In this document: in pieces, positions 44,424 to 53,301 of the stretch | How the letters are laid out: each line of letters opens with the position of its first letter | How positions within the stretch are numbered: the first letter of the stretch is position 1 | NCBI GenBank assembly: GCA_023369685.1 | Contig: SACZ01000003.1 | Coordinates: forward strand, 1-64,000 | Length of the DNA: 64,000 nt | Source: Prolixibacteraceae bacterium JC049 | GTDB taxonomy: Bacteria > Bacteroidota > Bacteroidia > Bacteroidales > Prolixibacteraceae | Direction of reading: 5' to 3' | Notes under the pieces: generated by a model | The model's database searches: none | What the model was told of the DNA's origin: nothing | Seen by the model: the letters and a program-made list of their open reading frames with translations, nothing else | Position numbers and translations under genes: made by a program

Positions 44424-44870
44424 ATGAAGAAATATAATATTTCACACGATTTACCTCTTAGTGTAGAGTTGGGAGGCACATTTAGGGAGCTGCATTTCTG
44501 TATGTATAATAAATTGAATCAGCAGCTTAAGGCAATTGATCTAACCATTGAGCAAATGCGCTTATTGAAGATTGTTTGTGATAACCCTGGATGTGATCAG
44601 AACTTCCTGGCAGCGAATACAGAGAAAGGAAAATCGGCAGTAACCAGAATTATAAATACCATGATCGATAATGATTTGTTGAAGAGGGAACAATCGGGGG
44701 TGGATGCTAGATCGAACCTTGTTTTTCCCACAGAGCATGGAGCAGGATTGGTAGTTCAGGGGCTGGAAATATTGAGGAATTTTAGTAACGAGCTATTTGG
44801 TTCCGATCAAGAGGAGTTGAAGCAATTATTGACTATGGCAAACGATTTAATTAGAAGGTTGAAAGCATAA
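44424..44870 (+). CDS. MarR family transcriptional regulator
   Basis: A 148-residue winged-helix regulator. The wHTH region (about 45-100) has EQMRLLKIVCDNPGCDQNFL, GKSAVTRIINTMIDNDLLKR and the wing SGVDARSNLVFPTEHG. A TTG five codons upstream was rejected because it lies inside the promoter. Three near-identical 18-bp inverted repeats flank the gene, one overlapping its own promoter and two before the efflux operon, so it very likely represses itself and the efflux genes until an inducer binds. Confidence 0.92.
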   Translation: MKKYNISHDLPLSVELGGTFRELHFCMYNKLNQQLKAIDLTIEQMRLLKIVCDNPGCDQNFLAANTEKGKSAVTRIINTMIDNDLLKREQSGVDARSNLVFPTEHGAGLVVQGLEILRNFSNELFGSDQEELKQLLTMANDLIRRLKA

Positions 44871-44884
44871 AAATTTTGACCAGA

Positions 44885-44902
44885 TAGTTCGCTATGCAAC
44901 TA
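44885..44902. promoter_or_regulatory. MarR operator 2
   Basis: TAGTTCGCTATGCAACTA differs from operator 1 at one base. It lies just after the marR stop. Confidence 0.75.
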
Positions 44903-44979
44903 AAAGGCGATTTTCAAATAATGGAGGGTGAGTAGGAATATTTATCCAAATGGGAATAGTATAAAATTTTTTGTAGAAA

Positions 44980-44997
44980 TAGTTCATTATGCAACTA
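44980..44997. promoter_or_regulatory. MarR operator 3, upstream of the efflux operon
   Basis: TAGTTCATTATGCAACTA differs from operator 1 at one base. It lies 53 bases before the periplasmic adaptor ATG at 45051. Confidence 0.75.
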
Positions 44998-45050
44998 TTT
45001 GTAAATAGAACTTTTTTCAGAAGAAGAATAACCTTAAATGAGTTTTAAAG

Positions 45051-46136
45051 ATGAAATTTAAAAGAATACATCTGTTGGTTTTAGTTATACTCTCTTTTGT
45101 TCAGTGTAAGAATAAAGAGAGCCAACCAGCAATGAAAGAGGCGAATGTGACGGAGTTCAATATTCAGGTTATAAAAAATGGACAGGTGTTTAGTAAGGTA
45201 AGTATTACTGGGCGAGTAGTTCCAGAAAAGAAGGTAAATATTGTTTCGGAAGTTCAAGGTGTAATTACCAATGAGAGTGGAAAATTGGAGGATGGTATTC
45301 GTTATCAGAAAGGAGATTTGATTCTAGCTATTGATGATGATGATGCAGGATACGCATTGAAAGCACAGAAAAGTGATTTCATAGCAACGCTCATTAAATC
45401 GATGTCGGACATAAAGCTCGACTATCCGAACGAGTTTAAAACATGGAATTTGTTTTTAGAATCGATAAGCGAGCAGCAGCCATTACCAGAGTTGCCTGAG
45501 TTAAAAAATAATCAATTGCGCTTTTTCCTTACTGGTAGAAATATCTTAAAGGTCTATTACTCCATAAAGAGTCAGGAAGAGAAGCTAAGCAAATATAAAT
45601 TGTATGCGCCGTTTGATGGAGTGGTAACTAAATCGGCAGTTGATGTGGGCGATTTGGTGAGTCCGGGATTAAAGCTGGGAGAGTTTATTAGTACGAAAGA
45701 ATATGAGATTGTTACTGCTGTTAATTCTGTTGATGTTCATGCTATAAAAATAGGACAGCCGATAGAGTTAAATGCCCCTAATTTTGGACAGAAAATAAGT
45801 ACGACTGTGGATAGAATAAGTGAGAATTTGAATGAGAAAACCCAGTCGGTAAATGTATATCTAAAATCGAATGATCCGTTATTGCGTGCAGGCATGTATT
45901 TAGAAGGAGAGTTGATTATTAACTCCTGGGAAAATGCAGTCCGAATTCCTAAGCAACAACTTACCAGAGATAGTAAAGTATTTCTAATAAAAAGTAATGC
46001 TGTTCAAGCAAAAAGCGTGAATGTATTGACTTATGAAGAGAACACAGTAATTGTTCAAGGATTGAGCAGTGGCGATGTGTTGATTATGGAGCAAGTTAGA
46101 CCTACTCAGATAGGAAATAAGGCAAAAGCAAAATAA
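45051..46136 (+). CDS. RND efflux periplasmic adaptor (lipoprotein)
   Basis: A 361-residue membrane-fusion protein with lipoprotein signal (SFVQC, Cys about 19). The N-terminal half has the split barrel-sandwich motif (VNIVSEVQGVITNESGKLEDG and YAPFDGVVTKSAVDVGDLVSPG), and the C-terminal half is a beta barrel ending QVRPTQIGNKAKAK. It bridges the inner-membrane pump and the TolC-like channel. It is the first gene of the three-gene pump operon, next gene 7 bases later. Confidence 0.92.
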   Translation: MKFKRIHLLVLVILSFVQCKNKESQPAMKEANVTEFNIQVIKNGQVFSKVSITGRVVPEKKVNIVSEVQGVITNESGKLEDGIRYQKGDLILAIDDDDAGYALKAQKSDFIATLIKSMSDIKLDYPNEFKTWNLFLESISEQQPLPELPELKNNQLRFFLTGRNILKVYYSIKSQEEKLSKYKLYAPFDGVVTKSAVDVGDLVSPGLKLGEFISTKEYEIVTAVNSVDVHAIKIGQPIELNAPNFGQKISTTVDRISENLNEKTQSVNVYLKSNDPLLRAGMYLEGELIINSWENAVRIPKQQLTRDSKVFLIKSNAVQAKSVNVLTYEENTVIVQGLSSGDVLIMEQVRPTQIGNKAKAK

Positions 46137-46143
46137 GGACGGT

Positions 46144-49100
46144 ATGAAGAAATTGATTAGATTTTTTACACTACAGCCTACTTTGGTAAACTTGGCAATG
46201 CTAATTCTAATGGGAGTTGGAATTATGCAGTTGCTTAATACGCAGAAAACCAATTTCCCAAAGGGAGGTGTACGCTTTATAGATGTTAGTGTTGCTTATC
46301 CGGGAGCAAGTCCCGAAGAGGTAGAAGAAGGAGTAACAGTAAAGATTGAAGATAATCTGGAGGGGATTTATGGTATAGACAGAGTTACCAGTCAATCGAT
46401 GGATAACCGTGCAGCTATTCAGGTAGAGTTGATTGAGGGAGCCGATGCAAATGCCATGTTGGTTGAGGTGAAGAATGCAATTGATAAGATCAATAATTTT
46501 CCCGCAAAAGTAGAGCAGCCATCGGTTGAAAAGCGTGACCTTGAGAATTTAACCATGAGCTTTGCTATTGAGTCTGAAAATTCTTCTCTCTTCGAAATAA
46601 AGGATATTGCGAAGAAAATTGAAAATGATTTTGTTGCACACGAAGGTCTGTCGCGTGTTGTAATTGAAGGAATTCCTGATGAAGAGATTGAAATAAGTGT
46701 TCGAGAGAACGATCTAAGACGATTCAATATAAGTCTTGCTCAGATAAGTAAAGCCATTGCTGCTAGTAACATTGAAACTTTTGGAGGTACTATCGAGAAT
46801 GAGCTGAGTACGATTAATATTAAGGCCGATAGCAGAGGCTATTACTCCAAAGAATTGCAGAATATTAAGGTGGCAGCTACTAAAGATGGACATAATGTGT
46901 ACCTGAAAGATGTAGCTACAATAAAAGATCAGTTTAAAGACGATGCTACAGGGCGATATATGAACAGAAAGCCAGTAGTGACAATGACTGTAAATACTTT
47001 AAACGATGAGGATGTTCTAGAGAATGCAGAGTTTGTAAAGGAATACATTGCCAATTATAACAAAACACACGAAGGTGTTCATCTGAAAATTTTAGAAGAT
47101 GGAACAGTAATTTTAAAAGAACGCATCGATACGATGACTTCTAATGGAATTGTCGGAATCTTTCTGGTGTTGATTGTTTTGGCTTTGTTCCTGGATAGGT
47201 ATTTAGCTTTATGGGTAGCCGTAGGAATTCCCATATCTCTTTTGGGAATGTTTATTCTGGTACCCATCAAAGATATGACAATTAATGCAGTATCGCTGTT
47301 CGGTTTTATTTTGGTACTGGGAATTTTGGTCGATGATGCTGTTGTCGTAGGGGAGAACATCTATAAACATCGGAAAGAAAAAGGGAAGACACCTATCCGA
47401 GCAGCTGTAGATGGAACCATGGAAATGGTTACACCGGTTATTATCTCGTTGTTGACAACAGCCACTGCATTTGCATTATTCTTTTTCCTCCCAGAAAAAA
47501 TTGGAGAGTTCTTTGGCGAAATGGCATTTGTAGTAATTGCAGTATTAGTAATTGCATTAATCGAAACATTTATAATTCTGCCTGGACACATTGCTCATGC
47601 TCGCGGAATGAAAGAAGATGTGAAATTATATCGAATTGAGCGATGGTCGGTGAAGTTTATGGAGTGGTTGAGGGATAAAACATTTATGCCGATGTTTAAC
47701 CGTGCTGTTTTGAAAAATCGAACATCCAGAGTTGTTACAATCTCGATATTTGCTGCTGTTTTAGCAGGATGTTCTACACTAGTAGGATCAGGGCGATTGA
47801 GTTTTACCTTCTTTCCCAACATCGATGATGATGCTTTCTTTGTCGAGTTGGAAATGCCACCAGGTACACCTAAGGAGGAGACCAAAAGTAAACTATTCGA
47901 CATTGAAGATGCGGTGTGGAAGGTGAATAAACAGTATTCCGATAAAAGAACCGATGGAAAGGAGATTGTAAGGTTTGTTGAGGTGATAACTGGTCCATTT
48001 GATAATCAGGGAAAATTGAAAATTACCTTTTTGCCGGGGAATGAAAGGGGAATTAACTCTTTCGAGTTATCGAGAAGCATTGCCAATGCAAGTCCCAAAA
48101 TTCCAGAAGCACGTCGATTAATCTTTGGATTGGGAGCAACAAGTTCATTGTTTGGATTACCAGTAGCTTTTGCTTTAAAAAGTGAGAACTTGGAAGAGTT
48201 ACGCCTAGCCAGAGATGAGTTGGTGGCAGGAATGCGCCAGAACAAAAGTGTGAGCGATGTTTCGGATACAGATAAGTCAGGAATTCTAGAATACCGAATA
48301 AGCTTACGACCTAATGCTGAAGCTGTAGGATTGACATTGGGAGATGTAATGCGTCAGGTACGTTCTGGATTCTTTGGAATCGAGGCTCAAAGTCTTCAGC
48401 GTGGCGATGAAGAAGTAGAGGTTTGGGTGCGATACCCCAAAATGGATCGACAGTCGAAAGCACAACTTTTAGATATGAGAATTTCAACTCCTTCGGGAGA
48501 CCAAATACCACTTCGGGAATTAGCTAATATTGATGATGAGATTGGAACCCTTTCAATAGATCATATTGATGGGATACGAGAGGTCAGAGTTGAGGCTAAT
48601 GTCGCGAATAAAAATGTATCGGCACCTAAGGCAATAATGGATATTGAAGAGAACATAATTCCGACAATTCTAGAAAAATATCCTAGTGTTAGTTATAGTA
48701 TTGAGGGACAAGCAAGACAATCATCGAACCTTATGAATACCATTTTGGTAGTTGGACCACTAACCCTATTTTTCATATTTGCTTTGATAGTGTTCAACTG
48801 TAATTCATTTTCGCAGGCAATTACGATTTTCTCTTTATTCCCATTTACATTGATTGGAGTAATTATTGGCCACTATATTCATGGAATGGCATTGAACATT
48901 TTCAGTTTGATTGGAACAATTGCTTTAATTGGTGTATTTGTTAATAATGCGCTTGTTTTCACCAGTACTTTAAACGAACAACTTGCCGAGGGAGCCGATT
49001 TTAAAACAATACTGAAAGAGACGGCATTCTCCAGATTCCGTCCAATTATTTTAACATCCATTACTACTATTGCAGGTTTAGCGCCATTAATTTCAAGTGG

Positions 49101-49317
49101 AAGTTTAAGTGCTCTATTCCTAAAAGGCCCAGCCATTGCGGTTGCTTATGGATTATTGTTCGGAATTTTTAATGTATTGTTTTTAATGCCAACATTCTTA
49201 ATTACACTGAATAAACTCAGGTATAAATGGCATAAATTTTTCAATAGAAAATCGAACAAGACAGCTATAGATCTTGAGCCAGCAGTACGTTTAGCCCACC
49301 ATAAAAAAATGCAATAA
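46144..49317 (+). CDS. RND family efflux transporter permease
   Basis: A 1057-residue pump of normal length with about 12 membrane helices. The N-terminal TM1 is followed by FPKGGVRFIDVSVAYPGASPEEVEEGVT; TM4 has the conserved GILVDDAVVVGENIYKH proton-relay segment; large periplasmic loops lie at about 30-330 and 560-870. It should export drugs or other toxic compounds using the proton gradient. The stop overlaps the TolC-family start (TAATG). Regulated by the upstream MarR, by inference from its operators. Confidence 0.94.
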   Translation: MKKLIRFFTLQPTLVNLAMLILMGVGIMQLLNTQKTNFPKGGVRFIDVSVAYPGASPEEVEEGVTVKIEDNLEGIYGIDRVTSQSMDNRAAIQVELIEGADANAMLVEVKNAIDKINNFPAKVEQPSVEKRDLENLTMSFAIESENSSLFEIKDIAKKIENDFVAHEGLSRVVIEGIPDEEIEISVRENDLRRFNISLAQISKAIAASNIETFGGTIENELSTINIKADSRGYYSKELQNIKVAATKDGHNVYLKDVATIKDQFKDDATGRYMNRKPVVTMTVNTLNDEDVLENAEFVKEYIANYNKTHEGVHLKILEDGTVILKERIDTMTSNGIVGIFLVLIVLALFLDRYLALWVAVGIPISLLGMFILVPIKDMTINAVSLFGFILVLGILVDDAVVVGENIYKHRKEKGKTPIRAAVDGTMEMVTPVIISLLTTATAFALFFFLPEKIGEFFGEMAFVVIAVLVIALIETFIILPGHIAHARGMKEDVKLYRIERWSVKFMEWLRDKTFMPMFNRAVLKNRTSRVVTISIFAAVLAGCSTLVGSGRLSFTFFPNIDDDAFFVELEMPPGTPKEETKSKLFDIEDAVWKVNKQYSDKRTDGKEIVRFVEVITGPFDNQGKLKITFLPGNERGINSFELSRSIANASPKIPEARRLIFGLGATSSLFGLPVAFALKSENLEELRLARDELVAGMRQNKSVSDVSDTDKSGILEYRISLRPNAEAVGLTLGDVMRQVRSGFFGIEAQSLQRGDEEVEVWVRYPKMDRQSKAQLLDMRISTPSGDQIPLRELANIDDEIGTLSIDHIDGIREVRVEANVANKNVSAPKAIMDIEENIIPTILEKYPSVSYSIEGQARQSSNLMNTILVVGPLTLFFIFALIVFNCNSFSQAITIFSLFPFTLIGVIIGHYIHGMALNIFSLIGTIALIGVFVNNALVFTSTLNEQLAEGADFKTILKETAFSRFRPIILTSITTIAGLAPLISSGSLSALFLKGPAIAVAYGLLFGIFNVLFLMPTFLITLNKLRYKWHKFFNRKSNKTAIDLEPAVRLAHHKKMQ

Positions 49318-50645
49318 TGAGAAAGAAGATATTTTCAATAGCAATTGTATTTCTGTGTGGAAGTGCTTTTGCACAAGAGAAGTTGACTCTGCAAAAGGCA
49401 ATTGATATAACATTGCAGAATAACTATGATATTCAAATAGCTCGCTTGGAAAATAAAGTGGCAAAAAACAATGCCGAAGCCGGAAATGCAGGATTATTGC
49501 CTACTGTTTATGCCGAAGGAGGATATGACTACAGCAGTAATAATACTGAAATAGAGCTGTTACCTTTTAACCAGGGGGAGAATGTTGGATCAACCAAAAG
49601 CGATGTGGATAATGCGGTAACAGAAACAACACGAGGCGCAATTAAGGTGGAGTATACCTTGTTTGATGGATTTGGTGGCTCTTATCGCTTGAAGCAATTA
49701 AATGCTATTAATGGTCTTACTATGTTGGAAACACAAAATTCAATTGAGAATACTGTGTTAAGTACTATTCGTGGCTATTTAAATGTGGCCATTCAACAGG
49801 CTGGCATTGAGATCTACGAAGATCAACTGAATATTAGTAAAGAGCGATTAAAACGAAGTGAAAACGACTTCAGTTATGGTGTTACCAATAGAACATCGGT
49901 GTTAAGAGCTTTGGTTCATGTGAAAAATGATAGTGTTGCTTTGCGTAAGACAAAGCTGAAATACCGAACAGCTAAGACAGCATTAAATGCGTTGTTAGGT
50001 CGCGATTTATCGACTGATTTTGAAGTAGAAGAACAAGTACAATTTCTGAATATGATGTCTAAGGCAAAGTTGGAGAAGGCGGTAGAGCAAAACAATACTT
50101 TGTTGAAAATGGCAGAACAGGGACTAAGTGTCTCTTTTAACAACCTACAGGTGATAAAATCGCAACGTTTACCCAAACTATTTGTGAATGGTGGTTACAA
50201 TTACCTTGATCAGGAGAATGAGGCTGGGTTATTGAAAGAGCAAAACCAAAAAGGATGGAATCTGGGAGTTGGTGTTCGATTCAATATTTTCGATGGGAAC
50301 AGAGTGAAGAGAGGCATGCAGAATGCTAAGATCGAAATTCAGCAGAACGAATTGAGAGTACAAGATTCGAAGCAACAGGTGCTGGCTCTTTTCAATAATA
50401 CATACGATGAATATGTACAGGCTAAAAAAGATTTACGTATTGATAATACAAACCTTGAGACTTTTGAGCAAAGCTTCACAAGATGTCTGATAGACTACCA
50501 GAATGGTCAAATAAGTAGTACAGACTTAAGAGAAGCTCAGTTGGATTTGTCAACTGCAAAGTTGCGCATCGTTTATTCTTCGTTCACAGTTAAACAAAAA
50601 GAAGCAGAGCTGTTAAAGTTGAGCGGTTTGATGCTACATAAGTAG
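49317..50645 (+). CDS. TolC family outer-membrane efflux channel
   Basis: A 442-residue protein with signal peptide (about 1-19, ending AFAQE). The two repeats of helical hairpins and strands are visible, beginning LTLQKAIDITLQNNYDIQIARL and ending in the DYQNGQISSTDLREAQLDLS segment. It forms the outer-membrane duct of the pump. Its start overlaps the stop of the permease gene by one base. Confidence 0.93.
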   Translation: MRKKIFSIAIVFLCGSAFAQEKLTLQKAIDITLQNNYDIQIARLENKVAKNNAEAGNAGLLPTVYAEGGYDYSSNNTEIELLPFNQGENVGSTKSDVDNAVTETTRGAIKVEYTLFDGFGGSYRLKQLNAINGLTMLETQNSIENTVLSTIRGYLNVAIQQAGIEIYEDQLNISKERLKRSENDFSYGVTNRTSVLRALVHVKNDSVALRKTKLKYRTAKTALNALLGRDLSTDFEVEEQVQFLNMMSKAKLEKAVEQNNTLLKMAEQGLSVSFNNLQVIKSQRLPKLFVNGGYNYLDQENEAGLLKEQNQKGWNLGVGVRFNIFDGNRVKRGMQNAKIEIQQNELRVQDSKQQVLALFNNTYDEYVQAKKDLRIDNTNLETFEQSFTRCLIDYQNGQISSTDLREAQLDLSTAKLRIVYSSFTVKQKEAELLKLSGLMLHK

Positions 50646-50879
50646 CCTTTTTATCTTCAAGGGAAATATTTATTCCTTGATCTTATCTTCCTGAAGGGGG
50701 AAGCAAAACTTTTTTGTTTCCATCCTTTGGGAAAAAGATATAAGCAGAAGAGTCATTTTTTACTATATTATATATTTCAACTATTACTTGTCATTGTTAA
50801 ATGACTCTCTTGTGTCTGGCGCTATTCGGCCATTTGTTGTAAACGTTTTCGAGTTGCGCCATAACTTTATATCAGGATT

Positions 50880-51488
50880 ATGAATAAGAAAACACGAAAT
50901 ACCGAAGCAGTGATATTAGAAGCTGCCAAACATGTGTTTCAACGCAAAGGGATGGATGGTGCCAGGATGCAGGAGATTGCAGATGAAGCAGGAATAAACA
51001 AGGCTATGTTGCATTATTACTACAAAAGTAAACAGCAACTATTTATGGCGGTGTTTAAAAGTACATTCGCTTTATTGGCACCGCAGCTTTTCGAAATATT
51101 AAATGACAATGGCTCTTTGGAAGAGAAAATCCGACAGTTAGTGGAAAGGCATATATCATTTATGATGGTGCAGCCTGATTTGCCTTGTTTCATTTTTCAA
51201 GAAGTGAATCGGACCCCTGAATTTGTTGCTCATGTGAAGAATGAGTTGAGTAAAGTCAATATGGAAAAGTTTAATTGTCAGGTACAAAAGGACGTAGAAC
51301 AGAAAAAAATATTACCGATAAAAGGAGAGCAGTTATTCATTAATATTTTGGCACTGAATCTTTTCCCATTTTTAGTTACTCCAGTTTTAAACGAGATAAT
51401 CAATAAATCGAATGAAGAGTTCAATGAAATGTTGGAAGATAGAAAAACAGAAGTGGCTGATTTCATTATTCGTGCCATCAAAGTATAG
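50880..51488 (+). CDS. TetR/AcrR family transcriptional regulator
   Basis: A 202-residue regulator. The N-terminal HTH is RNTEAVILEAAKHVFQRKG, MQEIADEAGINKAMLHYYYK. The ligand-binding part (about 70-200) is helical. It stands 235 bases after the efflux operon on the same strand. A near-match -7 element TAACTTTA lies at 50862-50869. It may control the pump or the following cyclase gene; no operator is evident. Confidence 0.9.
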   Translation: MNKKTRNTEAVILEAAKHVFQRKGMDGARMQEIADEAGINKAMLHYYYKSKQQLFMAVFKSTFALLAPQLFEILNDNGSLEEKIRQLVERHISFMMVQPDLPCFIFQEVNRTPEFVAHVKNELSKVNMEKFNCQVQKDVEQKKILPIKGEQLFINILALNLFPFLVTPVLNEIINKSNEEFNEMLEDRKTEVADFIIRAIKV

Positions 51489-51545
51489 TTTCAGTTGTTA
51501 AGCAAAAAAATTATAACTTGCTAATATCTAATGAATACTTAAGTC

Positions 51546-52634
51546 ATGAAGCAGGGGATAAAACAGTCAATAAGAACATTACTTAGTTCCATTGTATTCT
51601 GGACATTAGCTTTGGCCTTTTTTAGTGTGTTCCGATTTTTGGGAATTCAAGAGGAAGTTGGCCTTTTGCCCAAGGGGGGAGATGAGAGTAAGTCGATGTT
51701 AGAATACTTGAGCGTGTTATCTACTTTGGGACTGGGGCTAGGACTACTGTATGGCTTGTTGGATCTGTTTTTCGAAAAAATAGTATCCCAGCGACTAACG
51801 TTAGGTATTCGATTATTTCTGAAAACAACTTTTTATTTTCTGGTAACTGTTTTAGTGGTAAGCTTGGTTATTAACACTGCAGCTTTAATCTTCGATTTAA
51901 AATTTAGTATTGAACTGGGGTGGTGGAGAGACGATAAAAGATTTTGGGCTGTTTTGATTTTTATAATCATCATGTCGTTTGTATACTCCTTTATTCAAAT
52001 TGCGGGGAATAAATTTGGTAGAGGTGTTTTTCTGAAAATGCTTCTGGGAAGATATAAAAAGCCCAAAGAAGAGAAACGAATTTTCATGTTTATCGATTTA
52101 AAATCTTCTACAACCATTGCCGAGGAATTAGGGCACTTCAATTACAGTCAATTGGTGCAAGACTGCTTTTACGATTTAAACGAAGTGGTGGCAAAATATG
52201 ATGGAGAAATCTATCAGTATGTTGGCGATGAGGCAGTAATTAGTTGGAATTTCACAAAAGGATTAGCCAATAATAACTGCATCGATCTCTATTTTGCATT
52301 AACTACTTTATTGCAAGAGAAAGAGGCGTTTTATCGAAATAAATATGGATTGATTCCCGAGTTTAAGGCAGGCGTTCATGGAGGAACGCTTATGGTAGCA
52401 GAAGTTGGAACCATAAAGAAGGAGTTGGCCTATCATGGCGATGTAATTAATACGACTGCTCGTATCCAATCACTTTGCAATGAATACAAACAAGTATTAA
52501 TTATATCAGAGAGTTTGTTTAAGCAATTAAACCGAATAGAAAAGTACGAGATATCCTTCCTTGAAACGCCCGTTTTAAAGGGAAAGAGAAACAAAGTGAA
52601 CTTGTTGGGAGTAAAGCGCAACACCCATTGTTAA
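51546..52634 (+). CDS. Membrane-bound adenylate/guanylate cyclase
   Basis: A 362-residue class III cyclase. The N-terminal half has four hydrophobic segments (about 14-32, 55-75, 95-120, 138-155). The catalytic domain (about 175-345) has the metal-binding aspartates in FMFIDLKSST and VGDEAVI and the transition-state Asn/Arg in NTTARIQ. The product (cAMP or cGMP) is not readable with confidence. It follows the TetR gene by 57 bases. Confidence 0.88.
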   Translation: MKQGIKQSIRTLLSSIVFWTLALAFFSVFRFLGIQEEVGLLPKGGDESKSMLEYLSVLSTLGLGLGLLYGLLDLFFEKIVSQRLTLGIRLFLKTTFYFLVTVLVVSLVINTAALIFDLKFSIELGWWRDDKRFWAVLIFIIIMSFVYSFIQIAGNKFGRGVFLKMLLGRYKKPKEEKRIFMFIDLKSSTTIAEELGHFNYSQLVQDCFYDLNEVVAKYDGEIYQYVGDEAVISWNFTKGLANNNCIDLYFALTTLLQEKEAFYRNKYGLIPEFKAGVHGGTLMVAEVGTIKKELAYHGDVINTTARIQSLCNEYKQVLIISESLFKQLNRIEKYEISFLETPVLKGKRNKVNLLGVKRNTHC

Positions 52635-52701
52635 ACTCATCCAACAGATTTTTAAACCTTCCTACTTTTTCACTTTTCAACTTTTTCATGTTCAAATACA
52701 T

Positions 52702-52735
52702 TAAAAAAGGGAAGCAATCTAAGATCACTTCCCTT
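52702..52735 (-). terminator. Terminator of the hydrogenase operon
   Basis: AAGGGAAG (52707-52714) pairs with CTTCCCTT (52728-52735). Read on the minus strand it is followed by Ts, 36 bases after the hydC stop. It closes the ten-gene unit that begins at 61098. Confidence 0.8.
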
Positions 52736-52770
52736 CGTTTATAGAAAATAGCTTTTATAGCTAAAAGGGC

Positions 52771-53271
52771 TTATTCAGCGTGAGATGGACAACCATCTTG
52801 GTATTCTGAAATGATTTTGCGCACCTGTTGAGGTGATACTCTACCATATACTTTCTCGCCAACCATAACTACCGGAGCTAAACCACATGCTCCTACACAG
52901 CGTAGACAGCTGATTGAGAATTTACCATCGTCGGTTGTTTTACCCACTTCCAGCTTAAGCTGGCGTTTGAACTCTTCCAATACTTGCTCTGCACCACGCA
53001 CGTAACATGCAGTACCTGTACAAATTGAGATAGGGTGCTTACCCATTGGAGTCATAGTAAAGAACGAGTAGAAAGTAACTACACCGTATACTTTAGCTAC
53101 ACTCATGTCCAATTCTTTGGCAATAAGTTCCTGCACTTCGGCAGGCAAGTAACCCAACTTTGATTGAGTGCCGTGAAGGACATTGATTAATTCTCCTTCC
53201 TCGTTGTTATATTGTGCGCAGATGGCTTGTACCGTTTCAATAACGTGCTCTGCTAATTTAATCTTCGACAT
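52771..53271 (-). CDS. hydC: Electron-bifurcating hydrogenase subunit HydC (NuoE-like)
   Basis: A 166-residue thioredoxin-like [2Fe-2S] protein of the NuoE family. The four cluster cysteines are in CTGTACYVRG and CLRCVGACGLAPVV. The N-terminal helical part (LAEHVIETVQAICAQYNNEEGELI) is typical. In HydABC it passes electrons between HydB and the other clusters. It is the last gene of the operon, 30 bases after hydA. Confidence 0.95.
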   Translation of the reverse strand: MSKIKLAEHVIETVQAICAQYNNEEGELINVLHGTQSKLGYLPAEVQELIAKELDMSVAKVYGVVTFYSFFTMTPMGKHPISICTGTACYVRGAEQVLEEFKRQLKLEVGKTTDDGKFSISCLRCVGACGLAPVVMVGEKVYGRVSPQQVRKIISEYQDGCPSHAE

Positions 53272-53301
53272 ACTTTTCGTTTTTAAAAAGTTAAAACCTC
53301 G

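Noticed and set aside
50657-50680. Terminator after the TolC-family gene
   Set aside because: TCAAGG/CCTTGA hairpin has no proper T run; too weak to call.
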